A stretch of DNA of 50,858 nucleotides from Bacillota bacterium (GCA_016278515.1 JADQBR010000025.1:1-50858); one strand, 5' to 3'. Numbered from the stretch's first letter, positions 25,477-34,343 are shown. Notes: generated by a model not told the origin, from the letters alone. Numbers and translations are program-made.

Positions 25477-25478
25477 AT

Positions 25479-25736
25479 CTATTCCCATTCTTCTTCTAGT
25501 AGTTTAGCCAGTTCCTGATGCTGCTTTCTTAATTTCTCACACTCGTCCGCAAAGTTAAGCGCAATAAGAATAGCTGCTTGGGTGGTGCTTAACGTCGAAT
25601 CTTGGCTCAGTTGCCGCATTTTCTCGTCAACCTTGACAGCTAAACTTTGAATGTAATCCGCTGGCTCTGTTCCACGCACCACATAATTCTGACCAAGAAT
25701 ATTAACTGTTACCCGGTTCTTTCCATTTTCAGGCAT
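25479..25736 (-). CDS. zapA: cell division protein ZapA
   Basis: An 85-residue ZapA, which binds FtsZ polymers and promotes Z-ring bundling. The N-terminal part 'NRVTVNILGQNYVVRGTEP' and the following 'YIQSLAVKVDEKMRQL' are the family core; the rest is an amphipathic helix for coiled-coil dimerisation ('DECEKLRKQHQELAKLLEEEWE' over the last 22). I chose the ATG at 25736, seven bases after GGAGG. The reading frame extends six codons further, but those overlap the ribosome site. zapA following pheT is a common order in Firmicutes. Confidence 0.9.
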   Translation of the reverse strand: MPENGKNRVTVNILGQNYVVRGTEPADYIQSLAVKVDEKMRQLSQDSTLSTTQAAILIALNFADECEKLRKQHQELAKLLEEEWE

Positions 25737-25804
25737 ATTATTTCCTCCGCACATACTAGTTACCTAAATTACTATTTTAACCATCAGGCGACAAATTCCT
25801 GCTT

Positions 25805-28237
25805 TTATCGAACTTTTGCCCGGAATTTTTCCAATAAACTATCCTGTATTTTATCATGTAGTTGGGATACTTCATCATCAGTCAAAGTTCTATCCAAGGC
25901 CTGATAAGTCATAGAATAAGCTAGACTTCGATAACCTTCCGAAATCTGCGTTCCCTTATAAACGTCAAACAATGTGATCCCTTTTAACAATTCACCGCCC
26001 ACTTCTCGAATTAATTCATCAATAGCGTCAGCCGATACAGCGTCCTCTACAACAATCGCCAAATCACGACTAACAACAGGAAATTTAGGTAAATTCACAT
26101 AGCTTGGTACCAAATTAACATGTTCTAATAATAGTCTTCCATCCAGCTCCATGACAGTTGCCCGTTGCTGTAAACCCACATTGCTTAAGGCCTGGGGATG
26201 AACTTCACCAATATAACCAATGCACTCACCGCTTAAGATAACTTCTGCCGCACGCCCCGGATGCAGGGAAGGATAGTCCTCTGGCACTGCTGCAGCTTTA
26301 AACTCTACGTCTTCCACATCCAATTGCTGCAGTAGACTTTCGACTATACCTTTCAAATGAAAGAAATCCAACGGTGTCGATTTCTGAACCCACCCATTAA
26401 ATTGTTCACCGGAAACTATTGCCCCAATTTTTACTCTTTCATCCGGCAAGCGGTCTTCTGAGAGTAAGAATACCCTGCCAATTTCAAAAAACTGCAGATT
26501 AAGTTGACGCCGCTTGAAATTTTTTGCAGCAGTTTCTAATAATCCGGGTAAAAGAGAAGTGCGCATAACGCCTTGCTCTTCCGTCAGGGGATTTTGAATT
26601 TCGACATAGGTGCGCCATGGGTGTCCTTCCGTAACCAAGAGCTTATCCATTGCCTTTGGACTAATGAAACTATAACTTATCATCTCGTTTAACCCGCAAC
26701 TTATCAAACCTTTAGTAACCTTAGTCTTAAGTATTTCCTCAGGTGTTATGGGTTCAGCAGACGGTTCTCCTTTAGGCATGGTGGTGTCAATGTTCCCATA
26801 CCCGTAAAGCCGTGCTATTTCCTCAACCAAGTCTATTTCTGAGGTTAAATCATTTCTATATGAAGGAACTTTTGCTTTAAGAACTCCCGTCTCAACTTCC
26901 TCCACTTCCATCCAGAGCCTTCTTAATAATACTTTCATATCGTCACATGAGATACTCGTGCCTAATAATTTATTTACCCGCTCACTTCGCATAGTAATTA
27001 CAGGTTGTTCCCAAGGTTTAGGGTAAACATCAATAACACCTGGTGCCACCTGCCCGCCACCCAACTCGGCAATTAATTGGGCTGCTCTGTCCGCTGCAGC
27101 TGCGCTCTGCGCTTTATCTATTCCCTTTTCAAACCTGGCAGAAGACTCCGATCGAAGTCCGACTTTTTTTGCAGTTCGTCTAATAGATTCTCCTTGAAAG
27201 TAAGCAGACTCTAACAGAATGTTTGTAGTTTCCTCCGTCACCTCACTGTCAAAACCGCCCATTACTCCTGCAATAGCCACAGCTTTCTCAGCATCTGCTA
27301 TTACTAACGTATCTTTATCCAACTCTCGTTCTTCCTCATCTATAGTTGTTATCTTCTCCCCTTGAACCGACTTTCTGACAACTATTCTATTGTCAGCCAG
27401 TTTATCATAATCAAAAGCATGGAGCGGTTGACCCAATTCCATCATGATAAAATTAGTGACATCCACGACATTATTTATTGGACGCACCCCTGACGCTTTA
27501 AGATGCTGTTGCATCCACAAAGGAGACGGTCCGATGCTGATATTTCTTATTACCCGAGCTACATAACGGTGACAGAGATCCTCTTCTACGATTTGTACAT
27601 CTGCTAACCGGCTTACCGATTGACCCTCAGTTTCCTCAATCGCCATACTGGGCAGTCTAAATTCCCCTCCGGTTAAGGCAGCAATTTCCTTAGCAACGTT
27701 CACCATACTCATACAGTCAGCTCTATTGGGAGTTAGGCCTAATTCCAATACATAGTTATCTAATCCCAATGTTTTCTTTACATCATCTCCTACTACCGCT
27801 GCATCATTTTGAAAAATAATAATGCCTGTTTGCTGCTCCTCAGAAAAGTTTTTAGGGTCTAATCCCAGTTCTTGAGCAGAACACATCATCCCTTGGGACA
27901 CTTCGCCTCTTAGCTTGGCTTTCTTAATTTTGACACCATTTGGTAAATGACATCCTATTATTGCTACAGCGACTTTTCCATCCTTAACTACGTTCGGTGC
28001 ACCAGTGACTATTTGAAGTACATCTGTGCCAATATCTACCTTACAAATGACTAACTTATCTGCATTGGGGTGATCAACAACGTCAATGATTTGACCTATT
28101 ACTACATTATCGATACCTTCCCCTAAGTACTCAACACTATCTACCTCAATACCAGCCATAGTCAACTTATGAGCTAGTTCCTGGGGTGATATGTCCAATT
28201 CAACATATTCTTTCAACCAATTATATGAAACCCGCAT
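25805..28237 (-). CDS. pheT: phenylalanine--tRNA ligase beta subunit
   Basis: The 810 residues have the full bacterial PheT architecture: an EMAP-type tRNA-binding domain (about 40-150, 'VVIGQIIDVVDHPNADKL'), B3/B4 editing domain ('ELGLTPNRADCMSMVNVAKEIA' around 163-185), B5 domain (400-475), a catalytic-like core and a C-terminal anticodon-binding FDX-ACB domain ('PSYVNLPKFPVVSRDLAIVV'). With PheS it forms the alpha2-beta2 enzyme that charges tRNA-Phe; PheT edits Tyr-tRNA-Phe. It follows pheS by 12 bases and shares its T-box control. Confidence 0.97.
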   Translation of the reverse strand: MRVSYNWLKEYVELDISPQELAHKLTMAGIEVDSVEYLGEGIDNVVIGQIIDVVDHPNADKLVICKVDIGTDVLQIVTGAPNVVKDGKVAVAIIGCHLPNGVKIKKAKLRGEVSQGMMCSAQELGLDPKNFSEEQQTGIIIFQNDAAVVGDDVKKTLGLDNYVLELGLTPNRADCMSMVNVAKEIAALTGGEFRLPSMAIEETEGQSVSRLADVQIVEEDLCHRYVARVIRNISIGPSPLWMQQHLKASGVRPINNVVDVTNFIMMELGQPLHAFDYDKLADNRIVVRKSVQGEKITTIDEEERELDKDTLVIADAEKAVAIAGVMGGFDSEVTEETTNILLESAYFQGESIRRTAKKVGLRSESSARFEKGIDKAQSAAAADRAAQLIAELGGGQVAPGVIDVYPKPWEQPVITMRSERVNKLLGTSISCDDMKVLLRRLWMEVEEVETGVLKAKVPSYRNDLTSEIDLVEEIARLYGYGNIDTTMPKGEPSAEPITPEEILKTKVTKGLISCGLNEMISYSFISPKAMDKLLVTEGHPWRTYVEIQNPLTEEQGVMRTSLLPGLLETAAKNFKRRQLNLQFFEIGRVFLLSEDRLPDERVKIGAIVSGEQFNGWVQKSTPLDFFHLKGIVESLLQQLDVEDVEFKAAAVPEDYPSLHPGRAAEVILSGECIGYIGEVHPQALSNVGLQQRATVMELDGRLLLEHVNLVPSYVNLPKFPVVSRDLAIVVEDAVSADAIDELIREVGGELLKGITLFDVYKGTQISEGYRSLAYSMTYQALDRTLTDDEVSQLHDKIQDSLLEKFRAKVR

Positions 28238-28249
28238 ATTAGTTCCCTC

Positions 28250-29272
28250 CTAAAACTGCTGCAAAAAGCGCAAATCATTATCAAACAATAGCCTTAAATC
28301 GTCTATGCCGTATTTTAACATGGTAATTCGTTCTACACCCATTCCAAAAGCAAAACCGCTCACCTCTTCAGGATCATAGCCTGCCATTTCCAAAACCCTA
28401 GGGTGTACCAGACCGGAACCAAGAATTTCTAACCACCCTGTGTGAGAGCAGACGCGACAGCCGCTGCCGCCGCAGTTAATACAGGATACATCTACTTCTG
28501 CACTAGGCTCAGTAAAAGGAAAATAACTTGGGCGAAGCCGTATCTTGCGATCTTGACCAAATATTTGCCTTGCGAATGTTAAGAGAGTCCCCTTTAAATC
28601 CCCGAATGTAACGTGCTTGTCTACCAACAGACCTTCTACTTGATGAAACATAGGGGAGTGGGTGGCGTCATCATCTCGACGGTAAACTTTCCCCGGAGCT
28701 ATGATTCTAATGGGCAACTGAGAATTTTTTCGCTCCATAGTCCTAATCTGTACTGGCGACGTATGGGTACGCAATAATACTTCTTCCGTTATGTAAAATG
28801 AATCTTGCATGTCACGGGCTGGATGATCTTTTGGTAAATTTAATGCTTCAAAATTGTAATAATCCAACTCTATTTCCGGCCCTTCAACTACAGAAAAACC
28901 TAGACCTCTAAATATGTCTATGATTTCGTCCAAGATTTGATACAGAGGATGCCTAGTTCCTAAATTAAAATCCCGCCCAGGTAACGTGATATCTATCCGT
29001 TCCTCTTCCAGTCTTTTTGTTTGAACAACTTTTTCCAGATCCTGGCGTTTAACTTGCAGCTGCTCTTCAATTTGATCACGAATTTGATTAGCCAATTGCC
29101 CAATTAGGGGCCTTTCTTCAGGGCTTAATTTCCCCATCCCCCGCAATACCTGCGTCAACTCGCCTTTTTTGCCAAAATACTTAATACGAAGGCTTTCCAG
29201 TTGATCCAGGTTAACAGCTTTCGATAACTCATCCAAAGCCGTTGCTTTGATTTCCTGCAACTTGTCTCGCAT
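28250..29272 (-). CDS. pheS: phenylalanine--tRNA ligase alpha subunit
   Basis: A class II synthetase catalytic subunit of 340 residues with an N-terminal coiled coil (1-85) that contacts tRNA. Class II motifs are visible: '[19 protein letters not shown]', motif 2 ('[21 protein letters not shown]' around 200-220) and motif 3 ('[14 protein letters not shown]'). Some family members have a Cys-rich loop, here '[17 protein letters not shown]'. I chose the ATG at 29272 because GGAGG lies eight bases upstream; the frame extends five codons into the ribosome site. It is the first gene of pheST behind the T-box. Confidence 0.97.
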   Translation of the reverse strand: MRDKLQEIKATALDELSKAVNLDQLESLRIKYFGKKGELTQVLRGMGKLSPEERPLIGQLANQIRDQIEEQLQVKRQDLEKVVQTKRLEEERIDITLPGRDFNLGTRHPLYQILDEIIDIFRGLGFSVVEGPEIELDYYNFEALNLPKDHPARDMQDSFYITEEVLLRTHTSPVQIRTMERKNSQLPIRIIAPGKVYRRDDDATHSPMFHQVEGLLVDKHVTFGDLKGTLLTFARQIFGQDRKIRLRPSYFPFTEPSAEVDVSCINCGGSGCRVCSHTGWLEILGSGLVHPRVLEMAGYDPEEVSGFAFGMGVERITMLKYGIDDLRLLFDNDLRFLQQF

Positions 29273-29327
29273 TTTCCCAACCTCCAAATTTAATTAATAG
29301 GCACCTTTTCAATCCCGCAATTTATTA

Positions 29328-29578
29328 CAAAAAAAAGCCTTCATCCAAAGGGACGAAAGCGTTTCTTCCGCGGTACCACCCTAATTAACCTACTGCGTTC
29401 TCTTTTCGGTATTTACTACGATACCATCTTTCTAATAACGGCGAAAGTTCCGGCCCATCTAGTAACTATTATTCCGCGTTCAATGGGCAGCTCATAGGGG
29501 AACTTCGTTAACCCATCCTTAAAAAGCTCCCAGTCAATGGCTTTTATTCCCTTCAAAGGAACATGGTTAATTACTCTT
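29328..29578 (-). promoter_or_regulatory. T-box riboswitch, phenylalanine specifier UUC
   Basis: On the minus strand the T-box element AATTAGGGTGGTACCGCGG (near 29370-29387) precedes a terminator whose arms pair GCTTTCGTCC with GGATGAAGGC and end in eight T. In stem I, AGTA is followed by ATTAACC, which pairs with GGTTAA just before GAA-G-TTC. The specifier is UUC (Phe) at 29502-29500, in agreement with pheS. The region holds no gene. Confidence 0.94.
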
Positions 29579-29582
29579 CCTA

Positions 29583-29611
29583 ATCATAGCTAGTTTAAAC
29601 AAGTATGTTAA
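29583..29611 (-). promoter_or_regulatory. pheST leader promoter
   Basis: TTAACA (29611-29606) and TATGAT (29588-29583) lie 17 bases apart on the minus strand, just after the stop of the YqzL-like ORF. The predicted start falls about 75 bases before the T-box specifier. Confidence 0.7.
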
Positions 29612-29617
29612 ATCGGA

Positions 29618-29728
29618 TTATTGAATAATAAGCTTACGGTACATCATGTAAGCCTTGATTGATCCAGTTAGCTCGAATACCCGCCAAAAAAATTCTGCAG
29701 GTGGTAGCATACATTCACAACCTTTCAT
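29618..29728 (-). CDS. YqzL-like small protein
   Basis: This 36-codon frame is short but protein-like: 'PPAEFFWRVFELTGSIKAYM' followed by 'MYRKLIIQ'. The order aromatic-W-x-V/L-F-x-x-TG-x-x-x-AY-x-x-YRKL matches my recollection of the YqzL family of small Firmicute proteins of unknown role. A promoter (TTGCCA 29780-29775, 18-base spacer, TATAAT 29756-29751) lies just upstream. Two starts are possible: the ATG at 29728, or the ATG at 29710 with AAAGG ten bases before it, giving 30 residues. The second has the better ribosome site. It sits between the SpoU methyltransferase gene and the pheST promoter. Confidence 0.6.
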   Translation of the reverse strand: MKGCECMLPPAEFFWRVFELTGSIKAYMMYRKLIIQ

Positions 29729-29750
29729 AGGCTGACTTCTACCTGTTAAA

Positions 29751-29780
29751 ATTATACCATAAGCCTTTCGTCATTGGCAA
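29751..29780 (-). promoter_or_regulatory. promoter of the YqzL-like ORF
   Basis: TTGCCA and a perfect TATAAT are separated by 18 bases on the minus strand, 23 bases upstream of the first possible start of the YqzL-like frame. No other gene begins nearby, which supports the small ORF being expressed. Confidence 0.65.
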
Positions 29781-29814
29781 GCAAAGCAAGCCTAATCAGT
29801 AATTAGTGAATTAT

Positions 29815-30615
29815 TCAAGCCTGACCCTCTTTGTTTCTCTCTTTGTTTCTTTGTCTTAATGCTTCATACAAGACAATACTGCCTGCTACTGCTGCATTTA
29901 AGGAGTCAATTTTGCCTATCATTGGTATATTTATAAGTTTATCAGCTACCGCTATAGTTTCCTCTCTCGGCCCCTGATTTTCATTGCCTACTACTAAAGC
30001 AAAGAGTTCAGTCAAATCAACGTCATAATAGGCCTCTTCAGCCCCAACATCTGCTACCAACACTTTAATACCTTGTTCCTTCAGTCGTGTCATTATTTGA
30101 GCAAATGTCCAACTGTCTATCACTGGAATATTAAATATGGCGCCCATGGTAGATCTAAGTACTTTAGGGTTATAAACATCAACCGTTCCTTCTGTGGTCA
30201 TCACCGCGCAGCAGCCAGATGCCACAGCCGTTCGGATTAGTGTTCCCATATTACCCGGATCCTGAATCCCATCAGCAATAACCACATTCCCACTGTTTAA
30301 GATTACTTCCGTCTGTTTTTTCTTAACCACAGCAAGTATCCCCTGAGGCGTTTCCGTATCTGTGAGTGCTGCGAACAGTTTTTCTGGTACTTCCAATAAT
30401 TGTATTTCAGATGTTTCAAATTGCAGCATATCACTGTGTGCACTGGTGTAACTATCTGACATGACAATTACTCGGACCTGACCAAATTCTATAGCATCTT
30501 CCACCATACGTTGGCCTTCCACTACAAACAAACCATTTTTCTGTCTATATTTTCTTTTACTTAATGCACGGATTTCCTTAAGTCTATTGTTGGATAAGGA
30601 AAATATTTTTTCCAT
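29815..30615 (-). CDS. TrmH/SpoU family RNA 2'-O-ribose methyltransferase
   Basis: The 266-residue protein has an N-terminal L30e-like substrate-binding domain ('RKYRQKNGLFVVEGQRMVEDAI', split at 21-43) and a C-terminal SPOUT domain with a deep trefoil knot. The motifs are 'VIADGIQDPGNMGTLIRTAVASGC' (split at 131-155), 'VVGNENQGPREE' and 'IPMIGKIDSLNAAVAGSIVLYEALRQR' near the end. It transfers methyl from S-adenosylmethionine to a ribose of rRNA or tRNA; which one is unclear. YsgA of B. subtilis, next to pheS, is the closest functional and positional match. It is preceded by GGAG and its own promoter. Confidence 0.92.
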   Translation of the reverse strand: MEKIFSLSNNRLKEIRALSKRKYRQKNGLFVVEGQRMVEDAIEFGQVRVIVMSDSYTSAHSDMLQFETSEIQLLEVPEKLFAALTDTETPQGILAVVKKKQTEVILNSGNVVIADGIQDPGNMGTLIRTAVASGCCAVMTTEGTVDVYNPKVLRSTMGAIFNIPVIDSWTFAQIMTRLKEQGIKVLVADVGAEEAYYDVDLTELFALVVGNENQGPREETIAVADKLINIPMIGKIDSLNAAVAGSIVLYEALRQRNKERNKEGQA

Positions 30616-30686
30616 AGATATACTCCTCTAATAATAGTCGCTGCAAATTGTTTCAAGCTGACCCTTTGTTATATTATAAAATATTT

Positions 30687-30715
30687 ATGATAGAATACGC
30701 AACAGAGCTTTTCAA
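30687..30715 (-). promoter_or_regulatory. promoter of the SpoU methyltransferase gene
   Basis: TTGAAA (30715-30710) and TATCAT (30692-30687) are 17 bases apart on the minus strand, about 70 bases upstream of the start and just after the rplT terminator. Confidence 0.55.
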
Positions 30716-30741
30716 TTATAGGGTCAGCAAATTTTTGATAA

Positions 30742-30784
30742 CAAAAAAGAAGCTAGTGTTATCTTTTTAGATACTAGCTTCTTG
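30742..30784 (-). terminator. terminator of infC-rpmI-rplT
   Basis: A long imperfect stem pairs AAGAAGCTAGTATC with GATAACACTAGCTTCTT and on the minus strand ends in TTTTTTG. It follows the rplT stop by 23 bases. Confidence 0.85.
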
Positions 30785-30807
30785 CCGTTATTAAATTTAG
30801 TTTATTA

Positions 30808-31161
30808 TTATAGACTTTCTTTAGCTACTGCTACTAAATCTGCAAACGCCTCTTGGTCACTAATAGCTAACTCAGCAAGGATCTTACGATTTATTTCAAC
30901 ATCCGCCTGCTTTAGGCCATTGATGAAACGACTGTAAGATAAACCATTCATTCTTGCTGCAGCGTTGATGCGTGCAATCCAAAGTTTGCGAAAATCGCCC
31001 TTACGCTTTTTGCGGTGGGCATAAGCATATGATAAAGATCTCATTACCGCTTGGTTAGCAGGTCTGAAAATCTTAGATTTCATTCCAAAGTAGCCTTTAG
31101 CCAGCTTCAAGACCTTCTTATGGCGCTTGCGAGCGGTAACACCTCTTTTGACGCGTGCCAT
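30808..31161 (-). CDS. rplT: 50S ribosomal protein L20
   Basis: A 117-residue L20, an assembly-initiator protein of the large subunit. The basic N-terminal extension '[25 protein letters not shown]' (split at 2-27) and '[18 protein letters not shown]' are diagnostic, and the length is typical. L20 also represses its own operon in Firmicutes by binding the leader RNA upstream of infC. It follows rpmI by 14 bases. Confidence 0.98.
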   Translation of the reverse strand: MARVKRGVTARKRHKKVLKLAKGYFGMKSKIFRPANQAVMRSLSYAYAHRKKRKGDFRKLWIARINAAARMNGLSYSRFINGLKQADVEINRKILAELAISDQEAFADLVAVAKESL

Positions 31162-31175
31162 GACTTATTCCTCCT

Positions 31176-31370
31176 TTATTTAGGTAACACTGCTTTTATT
31201 CTTTTCAGGTCAGCCGGACCCAGTAAGCCAGACTTTCTTAGTTGACGTTTCCTTTTTGTCGTTTTCTTTCCTAAAATGTGACTTTTGAAAGCTTTTTTGT
31301 ACTTAACTTTACCGGTAGCTGTTTTCTTAAATCTTTTAGCAGCACCACGGTGACTTTTCATTTTAGGCAC
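31176..31370 (-). CDS. rpmI: 50S ribosomal protein L35
   Basis: A 64-residue, strongly basic L35 beginning '[20 protein letters not shown]' after the initiator Met and containing '[18 protein letters not shown]'. Full length for the family. It lies between infC (24 bases upstream) and rplT (14 bases downstream) in the classical operon. Confidence 0.98.
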   Translation of the reverse strand: MPKMKSHRGAAKRFKKTATGKVKYKKAFKSHILGKKTTKRKRQLRKSGLLGPADLKRIKAVLPK

Positions 31371-31394
31371 AAAAATCCTCCTCTCTGCTTCTGC

Positions 31395-31910
31395 TTATTT
31401 TATCTCTTTAGGAGCTAAAATCATAATCATATTTCTTCCTTCAACTTTAGGTCTCTTTTCAACTGTAGATATATCTGTTAGCTGCTCAGCTAATTTGTTA
31501 CAAATATTTTTACCTAAGTCAGAATGAGTAATTTCCCTGCCACGGAACATAATAGTAACCTTTACCTTATCTCCACCTGTTAAAAACTTCTCAGCATTTC
31601 GTGCTTTTGTTTGAAAATCATGTTCTTCGATGTTAAGACGAAATTTAACTTCTTTTACATTGATTATTCTTTGATTTTTTCTTGCTTCTCGGTCTTTCTT
31701 ACTTTGTTGATACCTAAACTTACCATAATCCATCACACGACATACTGGCGGGCGGGCTTGAGGCGCAACTTCAACCAAATCCTGGCCTTTAACTCTTGCA
31801 GCTTGCATAGCTTCTTTAGTAGGCATAACGCCAATTTGTTCCCCATCAGCTCCGATTAGGCGAACTTCTTTTACCCTAATATCCTCATTAATTCTTAACT
31901 CCTTGCTAAT
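31395..31910 (-). CDS. infC: translation initiation factor IF-3, AUU start
   Basis: IF-3 binds the 30S subunit and checks the start codon. The first ATG in this frame (31826) would give only 143 residues and cut off the conserved N-terminus. Reading upstream in frame gives ISKELRINEDIRVKEVRLIG before 'ADGEQIGVMPTKEA', the normal IF-3 N-terminal domain. This leads to an ATT codon at 31910-31908 that lies nine bases after GGAGG. I therefore set the start at this AUU, giving 171 residues. AUU starts are known for infC in E. coli, where IF-3 rejects its own start codon as autoregulation. Linker and C-domain ('GRNMIMILAPKE') are intact. Confidence 0.95.
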   Translation of the reverse strand: MSKELRINEDIRVKEVRLIGADGEQIGVMPTKEAMQAARVKGQDLVEVAPQARPPVCRVMDYGKFRYQQSKKDREARKNQRIINVKEVKFRLNIEEHDFQTKARNAEKFLTGGDKVKVTIMFRGREITHSDLGKNICNKLAEQLTDISTVEKRPKVEGRNMIMILAPKEIK

Positions 31911-31924
31911 GTTGTGTCACCTCC

Positions 31925-32077
31925 ATTTTTTTTTAGAAACACCAAAAATAAAACGACGGATGAATCCATCCGCCGCGAAATAACGTTAATTTCATAATTG
32001 ACCTTATTAACAACTAAAACCAGCGTCATAAGGTGAGAAGCGGATGGCTTCTACTTTGTTGTTATTATTTATGCACT
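31925..32077 (-). promoter_or_regulatory. L20-type leader of the infC operon
   Basis: The roughly 150-base leader contains GTAGAAGCCATCCGCTTCT-type stems (plus-strand 32036-32056). It closes with a hairpin pairing CGGCGGATG with CATCCGTCG around 31953-31975, followed on the minus strand by TTTTATTTTT. This matches the Firmicute L20 leader, in which free L20 protein stabilises the terminator. The position directly before infC supports it. The L20-binding structure itself was judged by eye only. Confidence 0.8.
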
Positions 32078-32082
32078 AAAAA

Positions 32083-32111
32083 ATTATACCACAGCCGTTT
32101 AGTTCAGTCAA
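32083..32111 (-). promoter_or_regulatory. promoter of the infC operon
   Basis: TTGACT (32111-32106) and TATAAT (32088-32083) with a 17-base spacer: a near-consensus vegetative promoter placed just before the L20 leader. Confidence 0.85.
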
Positions 32112-32149
32112 TAGAGGAAAACTTTTCAGAAAAATAGTTTATCTTGCGT

Positions 32150-34063
32150 TTATCTTGCCTCACCAGCTATTTCAGCTAACATGTCCGTTATGAACTGCCC
32201 AACTGAAACCGCCCCAATATCTCCCTCACTACGTTTTCTAACTGCAACTGTCTTATCATTTTCTTCCTTGTCTCCAACTATTAGCATGTACGGTAGTTTA
32301 GCTAACTGTCCTTGGCGAATTTTATAGCCAATTTTTTCATTCCTATCATCCACTTCAACTCGCAATCCATTTTCGGACATTTCCTTAGCTAACCGGTGTG
32401 CATATTCGTTATTTCGATCTGCAATGGAAAGAATTTTAGCCTGCACAGGGGCTAGCCAAGTCGGAAACGCACCGGCATAATGCTCAATTAAAATACCAAT
32501 AAACCGTTCAATACTGCCAAATATCACTCTATGAATCATGACAGGGCGATGTTTGTTTCCATCTTCCCCAATATAAGTTAAATCGAATTTCTCCGGCATC
32601 AGAAAATCTAATTGAATTGTTCCACATTGCCAGGTTCTTCCTAAGCAGTCTTCCAGATGAAAGTCAATTTTGGGACCGTAGAATGCACCATCACCTTCAT
32701 TTATAACGTAATCAAATTCTTTTTCCTTCAGCGCCAGCTCTAAAGCATCAGTTGCTTTTTCCCATGTTTCATCCGATCCCATTGCCTTTTCCGGCTTAGT
32801 AGATAGTTCTACATGATAACTAAATCCAAATTTTTTATAGAATTTATCCACCAAATCAATTACACCTTTAATTTCATCGGTGATTTGTTCCGGCAGCATG
32901 AAAATATGTGCGTCATCCTGGGTAAATGCTCTCACCCGCATTAATCCGTGAAGAGCACCCGACATTTCATGTCGATGCACCAACCCCAGCTCAGCAGTGC
33001 GCAGAGGCAGTTCTCGATAGCTATGCTGCTCCTGTCTATAAACTAACATTCCGCCTGGACAGTTCATTGGTTTAATCGCAAAGTCTTGTTCATCTATAGT
33101 AGTAAAATACATGTTCTCTTGATAATGGTCCCAATGGCCGGAACGTTCCCACATGCCGCGGTTTAGAATAATAGGAGTTTTTATTTCCAAATAACCGGCT
33201 TTAACATGTTCCTTACGCCAGTAATCCTCTAATAGATTGCGCAGCACCATCCCTTTAGGTAGAAAAATGGGGAAACCTGGTCCTTCTTCAACTAAAGTAA
33301 ACAAACCTAGCTGAGTGCCGAGTTTCCTATGATCCCTTTTCTTAGCTTCTTCCAATTTCTCTAAATACTCTTCCAACTGAGATTTTTTCGCAAAACTAGT
33401 GCCGTAAATTCTTTGAAGTTGAGGGTTCTTTTCGCTTCCCCGCCAATATGCTCCAGCTAAACTTAGCAGTTTCACAGCCTTAATATAACCGGTATTTGGA
33501 ATATGAGGGCCTGCACAAAGATCCGTAAAATTTCCTTGAGTATAAGTACTGATTATTTCATCCGGGGGAAAATCTTTTATTAACTCCACCTTATAATCCT
33601 CGTCTTTATCGTTGAAATACTCGACTGCCTCTTCTTTTGCTAACTCTTTACGCGTAAATTCCTGCTTTTCTTTTCCTAAGCGAATCATTTCCGCTTCAAT
33701 TTTTTCCAAGTCCTCCGGCGTAAATGTATGTTCACTATCAAAATCATAATAAAATCCATCCTCAATTGCCGGTCCAATTCCTAACTTAGTATCAGGAAAC
33801 AGATTCAGCACCGCTTCCGCTAAAAGGTGCGCGGAGCTATGACGGAATACATGCTTACCTTGATTATCTTGAAAGGTAAATATCTTAACTGCTGCATCCT
33901 CTTTTAATTGATAATTCAAATCAACAATTTTTCCATTCACCTCTGCCGCTAAGGCCTCTTTCGCCAATCTACCGCTGATCGACTTAGCAACTTCCCTAAT
34001 ATTTGTTCCTTCCGCAAATTCCTTTTTAGATCCATCAGGAAAAGTAACGTTAATTATCGCCAT
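32150..34063 (-). CDS. thrS: threonine--tRNA ligase
   Basis: The 637-residue class II synthetase has the complete bacterial layout: TGS domain (1-62, 'INVTFPDGSKKEFAEG'), editing domain with 'HSSAHLLAEAV' (about 74-84) and 'CAGPHIPNTG', catalytic core with zinc ligands ('KPMNCPGGMLVY', 'HRHEMSGALHGLMRVRAFTQDDAH' split at 365-390), and a C-terminal anticodon-binding domain ('EVDDRNEKIGYKIRQGQ'). I chose the ATG at 34063, eight bases after GAGGAGG; the frame continues 15 codons upstream into the leader. It is monocistronic behind a threonine T-box. Confidence 0.97.
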   Translation of the reverse strand: MAIINVTFPDGSKKEFAEGTNIREVAKSISGRLAKEALAAEVNGKIVDLNYQLKEDAAVKIFTFQDNQGKHVFRHSSAHLLAEAVLNLFPDTKLGIGPAIEDGFYYDFDSEHTFTPEDLEKIEAEMIRLGKEKQEFTRKELAKEEAVEYFNDKDEDYKVELIKDFPPDEIISTYTQGNFTDLCAGPHIPNTGYIKAVKLLSLAGAYWRGSEKNPQLQRIYGTSFAKKSQLEEYLEKLEEAKKRDHRKLGTQLGLFTLVEEGPGFPIFLPKGMVLRNLLEDYWRKEHVKAGYLEIKTPIILNRGMWERSGHWDHYQENMYFTTIDEQDFAIKPMNCPGGMLVYRQEQHSYRELPLRTAELGLVHRHEMSGALHGLMRVRAFTQDDAHIFMLPEQITDEIKGVIDLVDKFYKKFGFSYHVELSTKPEKAMGSDETWEKATDALELALKEKEFDYVINEGDGAFYGPKIDFHLEDCLGRTWQCGTIQLDFLMPEKFDLTYIGEDGNKHRPVMIHRVIFGSIERFIGILIEHYAGAFPTWLAPVQAKILSIADRNNEYAHRLAKEMSENGLRVEVDDRNEKIGYKIRQGQLAKLPYMLIVGDKEENDKTVAVRKRSEGDIGAVSVGQFITDMLAEIAGEAR

Positions 34064-34084
34064 TTTAAATCCTCCTCGTAATAA

Positions 34085-34337
34085 TATAAATAAAGGCCTT
34101 ATCGTCAAAGGGACGATAAGGCCGTGGTTCCACCCTAATTAAGAAGGTAATATCTCATCTTAGTTGACCGGTAACGAGGTCAATCGGCTTTCTTACTTTT
34201 ACTAAATTCAGAAAAGCACTCAGGGATGGTTTTCTGTCAAACAGCGGTTTAAAGGACTCCCAGCCATAGGTCCTTATTCTCTAAAAACTTGTTTAACCTA
34301 CTCTTTCCCTTCATAGGTTTGTCAATCTTTACTTGTC
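34085..34337 (-). promoter_or_regulatory. T-box riboswitch, threonine specifier ACC
   Basis: The element AATTAGGGTGGAACCACGG (34122-34140 on the plus strand) precedes a terminator with a 12-base stem around GGCCTTATCGTC and a T-rich tail. In stem I, AGTA is followed by a helix that pairs TTAAACAAG with CTGTTTGA, then GAA-A-ACC. The specifier is therefore ACC (Thr) at 34230-34228, agreeing with thrS. The 311-base gap before the next gene is fully used by this leader and its promoter. Confidence 0.93.
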
Positions 34338-34343
34338 CAAATA

